DNA of 64,000 bases from CALJFL01 sp047633055 (GTDB lineage: Bacteria; Pseudomonadota; Gammaproteobacteria; Pseudomonadales; Halieaceae). Position numbers and translations under genes: made by a program. Under the pieces are notes generated by a model. The model was not told where the DNA came from. It ran no database searches and was given only the letters and a program-made list of their open reading frames with translations. The DNA is taken from the NCBI GenBank assembly GCA_047633055.1, contig JBLIEI010000003.1, forward strand, positions 42,727 to 106,726. Reading direction: 5' to 3'. Shown one piece after another: positions 53,541 to 62,164 of this stretch (the stretch's first letter is position 1; every line of letters starts with the position of its first letter).

Positions 53541-53776
53541 TGCTAAAGATACTCAAGGACGCAACACATTGCGAGATGCCGCAGTTTAAATAAAGAAGCG
53601 ACGGTTCAAAATATAGCAAAATATAGGGACGCAATTATTTTCGGTGGGAGAGTGGCGATATAATAAATGCGTCCCCATTTTTGGTAGGCTATGATGACGC
53701 CCTAGTCCCAGATGGGTGCCTAGAGTTTTTTGATAGAGCTTGCAGTAAAAATACATTCTTTTGAATCGGTGAAAAT
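53541..53776. other. Non-coding stretch before the MDR gene
   Basis: No credible gene is seen. It contains AT-rich repeats (AAAATATAG twice near 53610-53626) and a short inverted repeat described separately. Together with 52936-53540, this makes an 840-bp gap filled mostly by remnants. The promoter of the gene at 53777 should lie here, but was not identified. Confidence 0.5.
53626..53675. repeat. Short inverted repeat with GGGACGCA arms
   Basis: GGGACGCA at 53626-53633 and TGCGTCCC at 53668-53675 form 8-bp arms around a 34-bp centre. Such arms occur at REP-like or small transposon ends, but no second copy was found in the window. Confidence 0.4.
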
Positions 53777-54787
53777 ATGAACTCGGACAACATACAGTGG
53801 AAATTGATCGCGCGACCAGAGGGCGAAGCCAAGCGCACTGATTTTGAAGTATCCAGCGCTCCGATTCCTGAGCCTGGGCCGGGCGAGGTGTTGGTCAAGA
53901 ATCTATACATGCTGGTTCCGCCGTCTATGCGGTTGTGGATGAACGAAAAGGAAAGCTATTTCCCGCCTGCTGCGCTGGGTGAGGTTATGCTCGGTATAAC
54001 GCTAGGCGTCGTGACCGAATCTGATTCGCCGGATTTACCCGTGGGAAGCTATGTGAATGGTATGGGAGGATGGCAGCTGTGGAGTGTGGCCGCGGCAGAA
54101 ACCTTACAAAAACTGGAACCTCACCCCGATGTTCCGCTAGAGCTTTATCGTACAGTGCTGGATGTGCAGGGTCTTACGGCGTATTGCGGTATTACTGATA
54201 TTTGTAATCCTCAGCCGGGCAAAACGCTAGTTGTCTCTGCGGCGGCCGGGAGTGTTGGATCTATTGCCTGCCAGATCGCCAAGAACCGCGGCGGCAAGGT
54301 GATCGGTATCGCAGGTGGCGCGGACAAGTGCGCGTGGCTGGTAGACGAATGTGGCATTGACGCCGCCATCGATTACAAATCAGAAGACGTCGCCAAGCGA
54401 CTCGATGAGCTGGCGCCAGAGGGTATTGACGCCGTATTCGAAAACGTAGGCGGTGAAATTATGGACGCCTGTCTTGAACGGATAAACGACGGAGCCCAAA
54501 TTGCACTGTGTGGTCTGATCTCCAGCTATAATAACGATACTACCCAGCGCACTAGCGCACTGATGTCGCTGGTGAATCGTAGCGCGCGGTTACAGGGATT
54601 TCTGGTAAAAGACTATCCGCATCTAGCCGGTGCGATGCTGGAAGAGCTGCAACCAATGGTGTTGGCGGGGACTCTGAAATACCAAATTGATGTACTCGAT
54701 AGGCTGGACAATACGCTTGAGGCAATGAGCCGCATATACAGTGGTCAAAACAAGGGTGTTCAGCTGATTCGGATTAATCCCGAATAA
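53777..54787 (+). CDS. Zinc-independent MDR oxidoreductase, CurA/PTGR-like
   Basis: 336 aa NADP(H)-dependent medium-chain reductase. It lacks the zinc-binding cysteines of alcohol dehydrogenases. Features are GPGEVLVKNLYMLVPPSMR at the N terminus, VQGLTAYCGI, the dinucleotide motif VVSAAAGSVGSIACQIAK, GIAGGADKCAWL and AVFENVGGEIMD. These enzymes reduce alpha,beta-unsaturated ketones or aldehydes. It opens the 53777-64000 catabolic island; the next gene starts 87 bp later. Confidence 0.9.
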   Translation: MNSDNIQWKLIARPEGEAKRTDFEVSSAPIPEPGPGEVLVKNLYMLVPPSMRLWMNEKESYFPPAALGEVMLGITLGVVTESDSPDLPVGSYVNGMGGWQLWSVAAAETLQKLEPHPDVPLELYRTVLDVQGLTAYCGITDICNPQPGKTLVVSAAAGSVGSIACQIAKNRGGKVIGIAGGADKCAWLVDECGIDAAIDYKSEDVAKRLDELAPEGIDAVFENVGGEIMDACLERINDGAQIALCGLISSYNNDTTQRTSALMSLVNRSARLQGFLVKDYPHLAGAMLEELQPMVLAGTLKYQIDVLDRLDNTLEAMSRIYSGQNKGVQLIRINPE

Positions 54788-54874
54788 GTCTGCGCGGTGG
54801 TGCCTGCGATTGGCTACACACGTTAAATTTGAATATCGTGCAGACCAACAATAATATTCGAGAGGAGAAATAGT

Positions 54875-56050
54875 TTGAAACCGGCCATTGCCCTTGCAGC
54901 TTCCATACTTTTGATTTCATGCGCCACGGTATCATCAAGTCCACCCCGGTCGCAGACCACGGACGTCACTGCAGCCACCGCGGTCTCACCTGATCTGGAC
55001 ATCGGGCTCATTTCCCGTTTTCACTTTGCAACGCACACACGGGATTTCGATACATCCCGGGCCTTTTACCGCAAACTCGGATATACAGAGGGCATGGGCG
55101 GTTTCCCTCTGAGCAATACGCACCTGATGGCGCGCGCATTGGGGATGTTCGACATCTGTCAGTATGAGCTTGTTAGAGGCGAGGTTATCTCATTACCTGA
55201 TAGCCTCAACACGGCCAATATCGACCTACTACAATTCAAAACACCATTTAATGATGAGTCGCCTTATGAGCTGCCCAATCATCTTGGCATGGCCTACGCT
55301 GCACTCCTGACCGCCAATCTGGAAAGTGATGTTGCTTATCTCAAAACGCTTGGGACGGATTTTCTGTCTGAACCTTATGGCATTCCTGGTGATCAATTCG
55401 TATTCTTCCGCGACCCGGATGGGGTGCTCTATAAGCTGATGGAAACTTCGCCGCCGCATGGTGACAAAGAAGCGGATATGCACCTCATTGCCATGCCTTA
55501 TATAGGGATTAATGTCAGCAATCTTGAGGCATCGCTAGCATTCTACCGAAAGTTTGGTTACACCCAGGTCAAACGTATGCATCAGACAACGGGTTCTCTT
55601 GAAGAAGCTCGCGCCTATGGACTTGACCAACCTTTTCAGTTCAAAGGTGCCGATATTGCTCTTGGGGTGGGTGACCGACATGTGCTGCGCTTAATACAAT
55701 GGATTGAACCGTACAACCCCGAACCCTCTTATGCACCCCCTATTAATCATATTGGAATCAATCGAATCGCGTTGTTGACTCCGGATATTGCACGCGCTGT
55801 GAAGATCCTTAAAGGGCAGGGCGTTAAGTTCCTCTCCGAGATTGCACCATGCTGCACAGGTACGGCTGAAGACGACACAGCGATTGTGCATGCTATTGAT
55901 CCAGACGGTGTGTTCCTCGAATTAGTGGGTGGTATCACCCCACGACCACTGCAGCCGCAGCCAGAAGAATGCCCTGCACTGGAAATAAAAATGCCTGCAG
56001 TCGACACTTCGACGATAAAGTTAGATCTCGAAATTCCTGGTAGCGATTAA
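54875..56050 (+). CDS. Two-domain VOC-fold lipoprotein
   Basis: 391 aa protein with a lipoprotein signal (AIALAASILLISCATVSSS; Cys about residue 16). Two VOC (glyoxalase/extradiol dioxygenase-fold) modules follow. Module 1 contains RFHFATHTRDFDTSRAFYRK, HLGMAYAALLTANLES and FRDPDGVLYKLME. Module 2 contains IGINVSNLEASLAFYRKFGY, NHIGINRIALLTPDI and DPDGVFLELVG. A surface location for a VOC enzyme is unusual. Start is TTG 54875 with AGAGGAGA about 7 bp upstream. Substrate and activity unknown; isomerase, lyase or binding protein are possible. Confidence 0.85.
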   Translation: MKPAIALAASILLISCATVSSSPPRSQTTDVTAATAVSPDLDIGLISRFHFATHTRDFDTSRAFYRKLGYTEGMGGFPLSNTHLMARALGMFDICQYELVRGEVISLPDSLNTANIDLLQFKTPFNDESPYELPNHLGMAYAALLTANLESDVAYLKTLGTDFLSEPYGIPGDQFVFFRDPDGVLYKLMETSPPHGDKEADMHLIAMPYIGINVSNLEASLAFYRKFGYTQVKRMHQTTGSLEEARAYGLDQPFQFKGADIALGVGDRHVLRLIQWIEPYNPEPSYAPPINHIGINRIALLTPDIARAVKILKGQGVKFLSEIAPCCTGTAEDDTAIVHAIDPDGVFLELVGGITPRPLQPQPEECPALEIKMPAVDTSTIKLDLEIPGSD

Positions 56051-56183
56051 CCGAAAATCGGGACGTTAATATTTTCAGGTTTATTTCATTAGGGATAAAA
56101 TCTGGAGTATGAACGTCCAGTGTCAGATTGCCTATTCAGTTTGACGTTATCAGCAAGTGCAATTGCTCGTAGGAAAAATCGCT

Positions 56184-58145
56184 ATGCCTAAAGATTTAGC
56201 CAAACCAGTTATACCTCTGCTGGTCGCTTCGTTAACGCTAATCTTGAGTGCGTCATGTACACAGCAAAAGGATAATGGAGAAAGCGCCGAATCTTTTTCT
56301 CACCTTGAATCAGTCAAGAGCGCAATGCTACCTGCGGCATCAGAAGGCGCCCATCCTGGCGCAGCACTCTATCAAGCTAAATGTGCAGCTTGTCACGACC
56401 AGGTTTTTTACAAGGCCCCCAGCCGGCCTATGATCGCAAGTTTGGGGCCAAAAGGAATTCTTAGAGCCATGAATGAGGGCATCATGATGTCCCAGGCAGC
56501 GGATATCGAGGCAGCTGATCGGGAAACCATTGCAGAGTATCTGACCGGCCAGCGCTTAAGCGATATTCAGGATCAACCCATGCCTCCCGCGTGTGATGCC
56601 GAACATAGTTTCGATTCCAAGTTGCCACCAGTTTCCCGGGGATGGGGTGTGGATGAGCGGAATACCCGCTTTCAACCGGCGGCGACCGGTGGTTTGACTG
56701 CGGCCAATGTCGGCGAGCTTGAGGTCAAATGGACGTTTGCCTATCCGAACGCATTCCAGGGGCGTTCCCAACCTGTTTATGGCGGTGGCGCAATCTATGT
56801 GGGCAGTCAAGATGGCACGGTTTGGGCGCTGGATGCCAAAACTGGTTGTCTGCGCTGGTCCTTTCAGGCCAGTGCCGAGGTGCGTACCGGCATCGCCATC
56901 ACGCCCTGGAACGCCGGCGACACCAAGGTTGAATCAACCCTGTTTTTTGGTGATATGCTGGCCAGTGTCTATGCCCTGGATGCAAAATCAGGGACATTAC
57001 GTTGGCGCATAAAAGCCGATGAACATCGCGACGCAACTCTAACGGGTACGCCAACTTATTTCGACAATCGTCTGTTCGTCAGCGTATCGTCTCTGGAGGT
57101 CGTTTCTGCGATCAATCCGCAATACGAGTGCTGCACTTTTCAAGGTGCTGTGATGGCGCTTGATCTAGCGACCGGTGCCGTTATTTGGAAATCCCGGACC
57201 TCAGACACGCCAGCAGTAGCTGCCGGTAAAACGTCTGTAGGCACAACGATTATGGCGCCGTCTGGTGCGCCAATCTGGTCCGCTCCTACTATTGATGTAA
57301 AGCGTAACAGGCTTTATGTAGGCACTGGAGAAAACTACTCCTCACCTGCCGATGGTAACTCTGACGCCATCATCGCCTATGATCTGGATTCAGGGAGGAA
57401 GCTTTGGGTCAGCCAGCAAACCTCGGGTGATGCCTGGAACGCCTCCTGTTTCGTCGGTATTCCTGGAATCAATAACGCCAACTGCCCAGATGAAAATGGA
57501 CCGGATTACGACTTTGGTGCCAATCCTATACTGATTAAGCGAGGGGACAGCAAAGACATTGTCGTTGCCGGGCAAAAGTCGGGGGATGTGGTAGGGATTG
57601 ACCCGGATTCAGGTGAAACTCTGTGGAAAACCCCGATTGGCCGCGGTGGTATCCAAGGCGGTGTGCATTTCGGGATTGCCGCGCAAGATAATGTGATTTA
57701 TGTGCCGATCAATGATCAAATAGTTGCCGCTGACGATACCCGTTACAACAGCAATCGCGCTGCTGAACCAGGAGTCCATGCGCTGAATGCAGTCGACGGT
57801 TCCAGGCTGTGGTCGGCACCTTCTCCTGACGTTTGTGGCGACACTCAATATTGTTCGCCAGGAATATCCCAGGCCATCGCTGCGATTCCCGGCGCTGTCG
57901 TGGCAGGTTATCTTGATGGCCGCTTACGCATCCATGCGCGTGAAGACGGTCGGGTATTGTGGGAACGCTATATGTTAGGGGAGTATCAAACAGTGTCTGG
58001 TGCGACTGCCACAGGCGGAGCCTTTAGCGGTGGCGGTATTTTGGTGGCCCATGGTTTAATGTATGTTAACGCAGGGTACGGATTCAATTCACACATCCCG
58101 GGTAACGCGCTGGTCGTGTTGGGCCTCAAGGAAGGAAGCGAATAA
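56184..58145 (+). CDS. Periplasmic quinoprotein dehydrogenase with N-terminal cytochrome c (PVA-dehydrogenase-like)
   Basis: 653 aa protein in three parts: a lipoprotein-type signal (LVASLTLILSASCTQQ), a cytochrome c domain with heme motif KCAACH (about residue 72), and a PQQ-type eight-bladed propeller. Propeller repeats are GAIYVGSQDGTVWALDAKTG, SVYALDAKSGTLRWR and VMALDLATGAVIWK. A vicinal Cys pair (YECCTF) typical of PQQ dehydrogenases is seen. It probably oxidises an alcohol in the periplasm and passes electrons to its heme. ATG 56184 has AGGA 9 bp upstream. The stop overlaps the next ATG by one base. Confidence 0.88.
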   Translation: MPKDLAKPVIPLLVASLTLILSASCTQQKDNGESAESFSHLESVKSAMLPAASEGAHPGAALYQAKCAACHDQVFYKAPSRPMIASLGPKGILRAMNEGIMMSQAADIEAADRETIAEYLTGQRLSDIQDQPMPPACDAEHSFDSKLPPVSRGWGVDERNTRFQPAATGGLTAANVGELEVKWTFAYPNAFQGRSQPVYGGGAIYVGSQDGTVWALDAKTGCLRWSFQASAEVRTGIAITPWNAGDTKVESTLFFGDMLASVYALDAKSGTLRWRIKADEHRDATLTGTPTYFDNRLFVSVSSLEVVSAINPQYECCTFQGAVMALDLATGAVIWKSRTSDTPAVAAGKTSVGTTIMAPSGAPIWSAPTIDVKRNRLYVGTGENYSSPADGNSDAIIAYDLDSGRKLWVSQQTSGDAWNASCFVGIPGINNANCPDENGPDYDFGANPILIKRGDSKDIVVAGQKSGDVVGIDPDSGETLWKTPIGRGGIQGGVHFGIAAQDNVIYVPINDQIVAADDTRYNSNRAAEPGVHALNAVDGSRLWSAPSPDVCGDTQYCSPGISQAIAAIPGAVVAGYLDGRLRIHAREDGRVLWERYMLGEYQTVSGATATGGAFSGGGILVAHGLMYVNAGYGFNSHIPGNALVVLGLKEGSE

Positions 58146-58747
58146 TGATAAGACAGCAATTTTTGAGATGCAGTGGCTTGGCCATTGCTATCACTCTCTT
58201 ATTACAAGTCTCGACGGTGTCTGCTGAGTCGAGTATGCCGGCATCTCAAGTGGCAGCGGAATGGACTGCCAAGCAAGATATTGCCGTATTGCAACGACGC
58301 TACGCTCAGGCAACCGACATGATTGCAGCCGACAGTGCTGGAAACGAAGCCAAGGTTGTATCAATCTATCAGACAATTTTTACAGAAGATGCCGAGATGG
58401 GAGTCCTGGATCAGTTGACTTTAGAAGGTCCAATGTTGTGGCTGGAACTGGTTAAAACAACATTTGTGCCACTAAGTAATGCCCAGCATATGATCGGTAG
58501 CCAGGTGGTTGAGATTCAAAGCTTGCCAGATGAGCAAGGACACGGCGGTGCGGCCACCATGCGCAGTTATGTACAGGCAACGCACGTGAATAAAGATGGG
58601 ACCTTGGAGCGGGTGTTGGGAACCTATATCTCAACGGCGATATACCTGCCGGATTCTGGCTGGAAACTTTCAAAAATGACCTTGGAAATACTGTCCACAG
58701 AAGCCGCGAAAATGGCGCCTCCTTTGCAGTTGGATGAACCCGAGTAA
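58145..58747 (+). CDS. Secreted NTF2/SnoaL-like protein
   Basis: 200 aa protein with a signal peptide (GLAIAITLLLQVSTVSAES). The mature part has an NTF2-like pattern: a helix WTAKQDIAVLQRRYAQATD, VSIYQTIFTEDAEMGVLDQ and C-terminal strands (MRSYVQATHVNKDG, YISTAIYLPDSGWKLSKMTL). SnoaL-fold proteins bind or isomerise small hydrophobic molecules. Because its ATG overlaps the dehydrogenase stop (TAATGA), it is probably a partner in the same periplasmic step. Confidence 0.82.
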   Translation: MIRQQFLRCSGLAIAITLLLQVSTVSAESSMPASQVAAEWTAKQDIAVLQRRYAQATDMIAADSAGNEAKVVSIYQTIFTEDAEMGVLDQLTLEGPMLWLELVKTTFVPLSNAQHMIGSQVVEIQSLPDEQGHGGAATMRSYVQATHVNKDGTLERVLGTYISTAIYLPDSGWKLSKMTLEILSTEAAKMAPPLQLDEPE

Positions 58748-59163
58748 GGAAGCGGGTACCACGGCGAGGTCGATTCCGTCTTCCTATAACCCAGACCAAT
58801 GTTGATCGGGCTGGCCATCAGGCCGTTACTGCTAATTCCTTCAGTGGGTTGGACGGTCGTCACGCTCATCATCAGCCATCGCCTTCACCAGCTTACAAGA
58901 TAAATCCCCCAAATGGAGACCTCGATGCCAGGCGCACAGGCGGAGCGTCCAATGTCGCGCTGCGACTTGCGAGGAGTTTTTCAAGTTGGTACTTGCAGGA
59001 CTTAATGAAGTAGGGCGGTTATGAAGCAGGGCAGTTACTTGAACGCAAATGCCGGGTTTCTGTGATCTGCAGAACTTGAGTTTTTAGTACTACTTCTCTT
59101 GCTTGGAAAGATATCAGCGCAATCCAGATCGAAACGACTGGACTGCGCTGAAGTTCGGTGGGC
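58748..59163. other. Convergent intergenic region
   Basis: A 416-bp gap between the SnoaL-like gene and the TonB receptor on the opposite strand. No convincing ORF, RNA gene or T-tailed hairpin was found. The segment shows no protein remnant that I recognise. Confidence 0.5.
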
Positions 59164-61458
59164 TTAGAAAGAGGCGGACAACTCCATACCGTAGGTACGA
59201 CCTTCGTTCCACCAACCACGCGTAGTTAAGCCACCAATTCGGGAGACTGCTCTTTGCGTATCATCCGTGAGGTTGCGACCGAAAACTGCAACCTTATAGC
59301 GATCGTTCCATGTATAACTCAGGTTGGCGCTGAGGTTTTCAAGGCTGTCCTGGCTACCCAGGACATCATTCACACTTGGATCTCCTAAATCATCTGGGGC
59401 GAGTATCGTTTCAATTTTGTCGCGCCAGTGATATCCCACATTACCAGACAAACTACCATTCCCCATGTCCCAAATGTACGTCGTTGCCACGCCAAATGTA
59501 TTTTCGGGTGTGTTGATAGGCCTAAAATCATCGTTATCGGTGGCAACGCCGTCGCCGTTAATATCTGCAACAAAGCCGTCATATTCCGCATCGAGATAAC
59601 CGTAGTTGGCACGAACGTTCCAGGCTTCGGTTATCTGAAACTCAAGCTCAAGCTCTAAACCATAAATCTCCATTCCCGCTGCATTAGCGACCAGCGAGGC
59701 AACGTTGCTCAGGTCTACCGGGACGAAATACTGTTCCTGCTTGTCGCTATATTCGCTGTAGAAAAACACCGGGTTGAAGGTCATACGACCATCTATCCAT
59801 GTGCTCTTAAGGCCCGCTTCCCAGGTTTCCACAAATTCAGGCTCGTAGCTGACGTCAAGGTTAAAGTCAGACTGCCGTCCAAAGAATCCGCCGCTCTTGA
59901 AACCCTCGGTATAAGAGCCGTAAACCATCATGTCGTCTGAGGCATCCCAACTCAGGCCTACCTTAGGCGTTACATCATCCCATTTATCGCTCTGGTTTAC
60001 GGGTTCATTGGGGTTACCAGGAACGCTATCACCCGCGGCTGGATCCCAGAAAACCGCCTGATTACCACCGGTGAAGTCCTTCTCTTCCTCCGTCCAGCGA
60101 GCGCCTAAAGTCAGCGTCCACTTCTCCGCAAAGCGCCAATCGGCCTGGCCAAATACCGATTTAGATTCGGTGCTCTGGACCTGGCCATTACTGCTGACTG
60201 TGCTTGGTGTAAGACCCGCGCCCCCAGGCACGCCAGTGAGGGCACCAATCAGGTCAAGGGTATAGTGAAGCTGAGCCACATCCCAACGCTGCTCATAGTC
60301 TACGTCCCACAAGTAAGCACCCAGGATAAAGTCGAAGTTATCACCAAAGCTGGAGGCAACACGAAGCTCATGGCTTTCCTGCTCCCAGTCGTTGTAGAAC
60401 CGCATAGAAAGCGTCGGGGCCGACGAGCCGTCGAAGTGCTGGTTATTGTCCTCGTCCATGTCACGGCTGCTGCCGATATAGGTGAAGAGAAAATCACCCA
60501 GCTGATAATTAGCCGTGGCGATATAGCTATCGTATTCGTTGTCACTGTCGTTTAAGCCGTCAGCTGAGTTTCTATCCGCATTGTCCGAGGTATTTGACTC
60601 GCAAGATCCATAGACCGCACAGTTAAGCTCGTTTGGCTGATTGACGTTAACATAAGCGCCCTGATCACTCTCATCGTTAAGCCTTTCGTAATGAAATTTA
60701 AGATCAAAATTCTCGGTTGGCCGCCACAGTGCAGCAAAACCATAGTTGAGCATATCGTCGCCGCCGACATCTTCATTGAGCGTTGTATTTTTGACGAAGC
60801 CGTCACTCTTGATCTGGGCGCCAAACAGCTTCACACCCAGCTTCTCATCGATGATCGGTACGTTGACAACACCCTTGAAATCTTCGCGCCCGTTTTCATC
60901 GAATGTCGCGCTTATGTCCGCATCCCACTCCATGGTGACATCACCGCGGATGATATTAAGCACACCACCCGTGGTGTTTTTGCCAAACAGGGTTCCCTGA
61001 GGGCCACGGAGTATTTCGATTCGCTTGATGTCAAAGTTCTGCAGCAATACGCCGCTGGATGTACCCAGGAACATACCGTCCATTACCACACCGACAGCGG
61101 GGTCGAAAGATTTGTCAGATTCAGACGAATTAACACCGCGAATACTGATAGCGGCACCGCTGGCAATACCCGGGGTACGCCGGATATAGACGTTGGGCGC
61201 AAAATCTTGCACATCTTCGATACGCCGTAAGCTGGCCTCTTTCAATTCTTTGGTCAGAGCCGATACAGCCACTGGCGTATCCTGCAGAGACTCGTCACGC
61301 TTTCGGGCAGTAACAATCACTTCCTCCAGCGCAAAAGAACTTTCGTCCTGCGCATAGGAGCCGGTGCTTACCATGGTTGACAACAGTGCTGCCGAACAGG
61401 CGCTGGCCAGGAGATGTCTGGCTGTCCTGGGCTTCGATATCTTGAGTGGGTTTGTCAT
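59164..61458 (-). CDS. TonB-dependent receptor, large catabolic type
   Basis: 764 aa outer-membrane importer. A signal peptide (ARHLLASACSAALLSTMVST...) is followed by a TonB box-like EEVIVTARKRDESLQDTPVAV, a plug with RIEILRGPQGTLFGKNTTGGVLNI, and a barrel ending with Phe (GMELSASF). This wording is common in the proteobacterial receptors that import complex organic molecules (steroids, terpenes, aromatics) rather than siderophores. It lies between the periplasmic dehydrogenase and the acyl-CoA ligase, divergent from the latter across 672 bp. Confidence 0.92.
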   Translation of the reverse strand: MTNPLKISKPRTARHLLASACSAALLSTMVSTGSYAQDESSFALEEVIVTARKRDESLQDTPVAVSALTKELKEASLRRIEDVQDFAPNVYIRRTPGIASGAAISIRGVNSSESDKSFDPAVGVVMDGMFLGTSSGVLLQNFDIKRIEILRGPQGTLFGKNTTGGVLNIIRGDVTMEWDADISATFDENGREDFKGVVNVPIIDEKLGVKLFGAQIKSDGFVKNTTLNEDVGGDDMLNYGFAALWRPTENFDLKFHYERLNDESDQGAYVNVNQPNELNCAVYGSCESNTSDNADRNSADGLNDSDNEYDSYIATANYQLGDFLFTYIGSSRDMDEDNNQHFDGSSAPTLSMRFYNDWEQESHELRVASSFGDNFDFILGAYLWDVDYEQRWDVAQLHYTLDLIGALTGVPGGAGLTPSTVSSNGQVQSTESKSVFGQADWRFAEKWTLTLGARWTEEEKDFTGGNQAVFWDPAAGDSVPGNPNEPVNQSDKWDDVTPKVGLSWDASDDMMVYGSYTEGFKSGGFFGRQSDFNLDVSYEPEFVETWEAGLKSTWIDGRMTFNPVFFYSEYSDKQEQYFVPVDLSNVASLVANAAGMEIYGLELELEFQITEAWNVRANYGYLDAEYDGFVADINGDGVATDNDDFRPINTPENTFGVATTYIWDMGNGSLSGNVGYHWRDKIETILAPDDLGDPSVNDVLGSQDSLENLSANLSYTWNDRYKVAVFGRNLTDDTQRAVSRIGGLTTRGWWNEGRTYGMELSASF

Positions 61459-62130
61459 TAGTGCCTTTCCTCTACAGTTTGTTAGTTTTATAGCTTTAGG
61501 GATCGATGTTTTGGGAATTTGATATTCGGGGTCTGATTTTTGGTCTTTCTCTCTATGTCAGGCTTTTGCAAGATGCAATCGTTGAATAGCTAACTTTCAA
61601 GGGTCAACCAGTTGCTAGCCACACTCTGCTGTGCGAAGGGATAGGTCGGTTAACTTTCGTATTATAGGGGGACGATAGCAGCATTGAATAAAACCGTCAA
61701 ACTTGTTTAAAAAGAAATTCCCTGTTCCAATGGCATTTGATAAAAATTTAATTAAATTCAAATTTTTTCAAAAAACCGGACATAAAAAATAAGTGCCCGC
61801 TGCTCATATCCATACAGGCCGACATCTTCGATGTAATCCAGTATGTGCCCCGCTTTGACCGTCCGTTTGTACTCAGTGAGCACATTCGGTAACGGGGGGG
61901 TTAGAGTTGTCCCTGCCGGCCGGGGCGGAGTAGAATAAAAAATTAGTACATCCTGTATATGTAGGGAAAATGATGAGAAATATGAAGTTTGAATCGGCAC
62001 TTGCTTACCGAAATGCCGCCCGGGGTCCCCGTGTATTTATCATTTTCCAGCAGGGGGGAATACAGCGCCACGACTCTCCAGGGTATACAGATCCTCTGCA
62101 CCTTGCGCGCGGCCTGCAGGCCAGCATCAC
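61459..62130. other. Divergent regulatory region of the TonB receptor and acyl-CoA ligase
   Basis: The 672-bp spacer holds no credible gene. Its left half is AT-rich (61680-61790). The right part (61903-62130) belongs to a duplicated segment also found at 53059-53333. Promoters for both divergent genes must lie here; a conserved block GTACATCCTGTATAT at 61946-61960 is the best candidate element. Confidence 0.6.
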
Positions 62131-62164
62131 ATGAGTTGCTGGAATGTTGCCGAGGCAGCCTATC
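61903..62164 (+). repeat. Duplicated upstream and 5' region of the acyl-CoA ligase (copy B)
   Basis: Intact counterpart of copy A at 53059-53333. Similarity covers the whole upstream region and the first 11 codons of the ligase, with an identical block of about 41 bp around the start codon. Conservation outside the coding part points to shared control elements. Confidence 0.85.
61946..61960. promoter_or_regulatory. Conserved element GTACATCCTGTATAT upstream of the ligase
   Basis: Identical 15-mer present in both copies of the duplicated upstream region (also 53102-53116), although the surroundings have diverged. It contains the small dyad TACA-TCC-TGTA. It could be part of a promoter or an operator; no regulator gene lies beside it. 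Confidence 0.35.
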
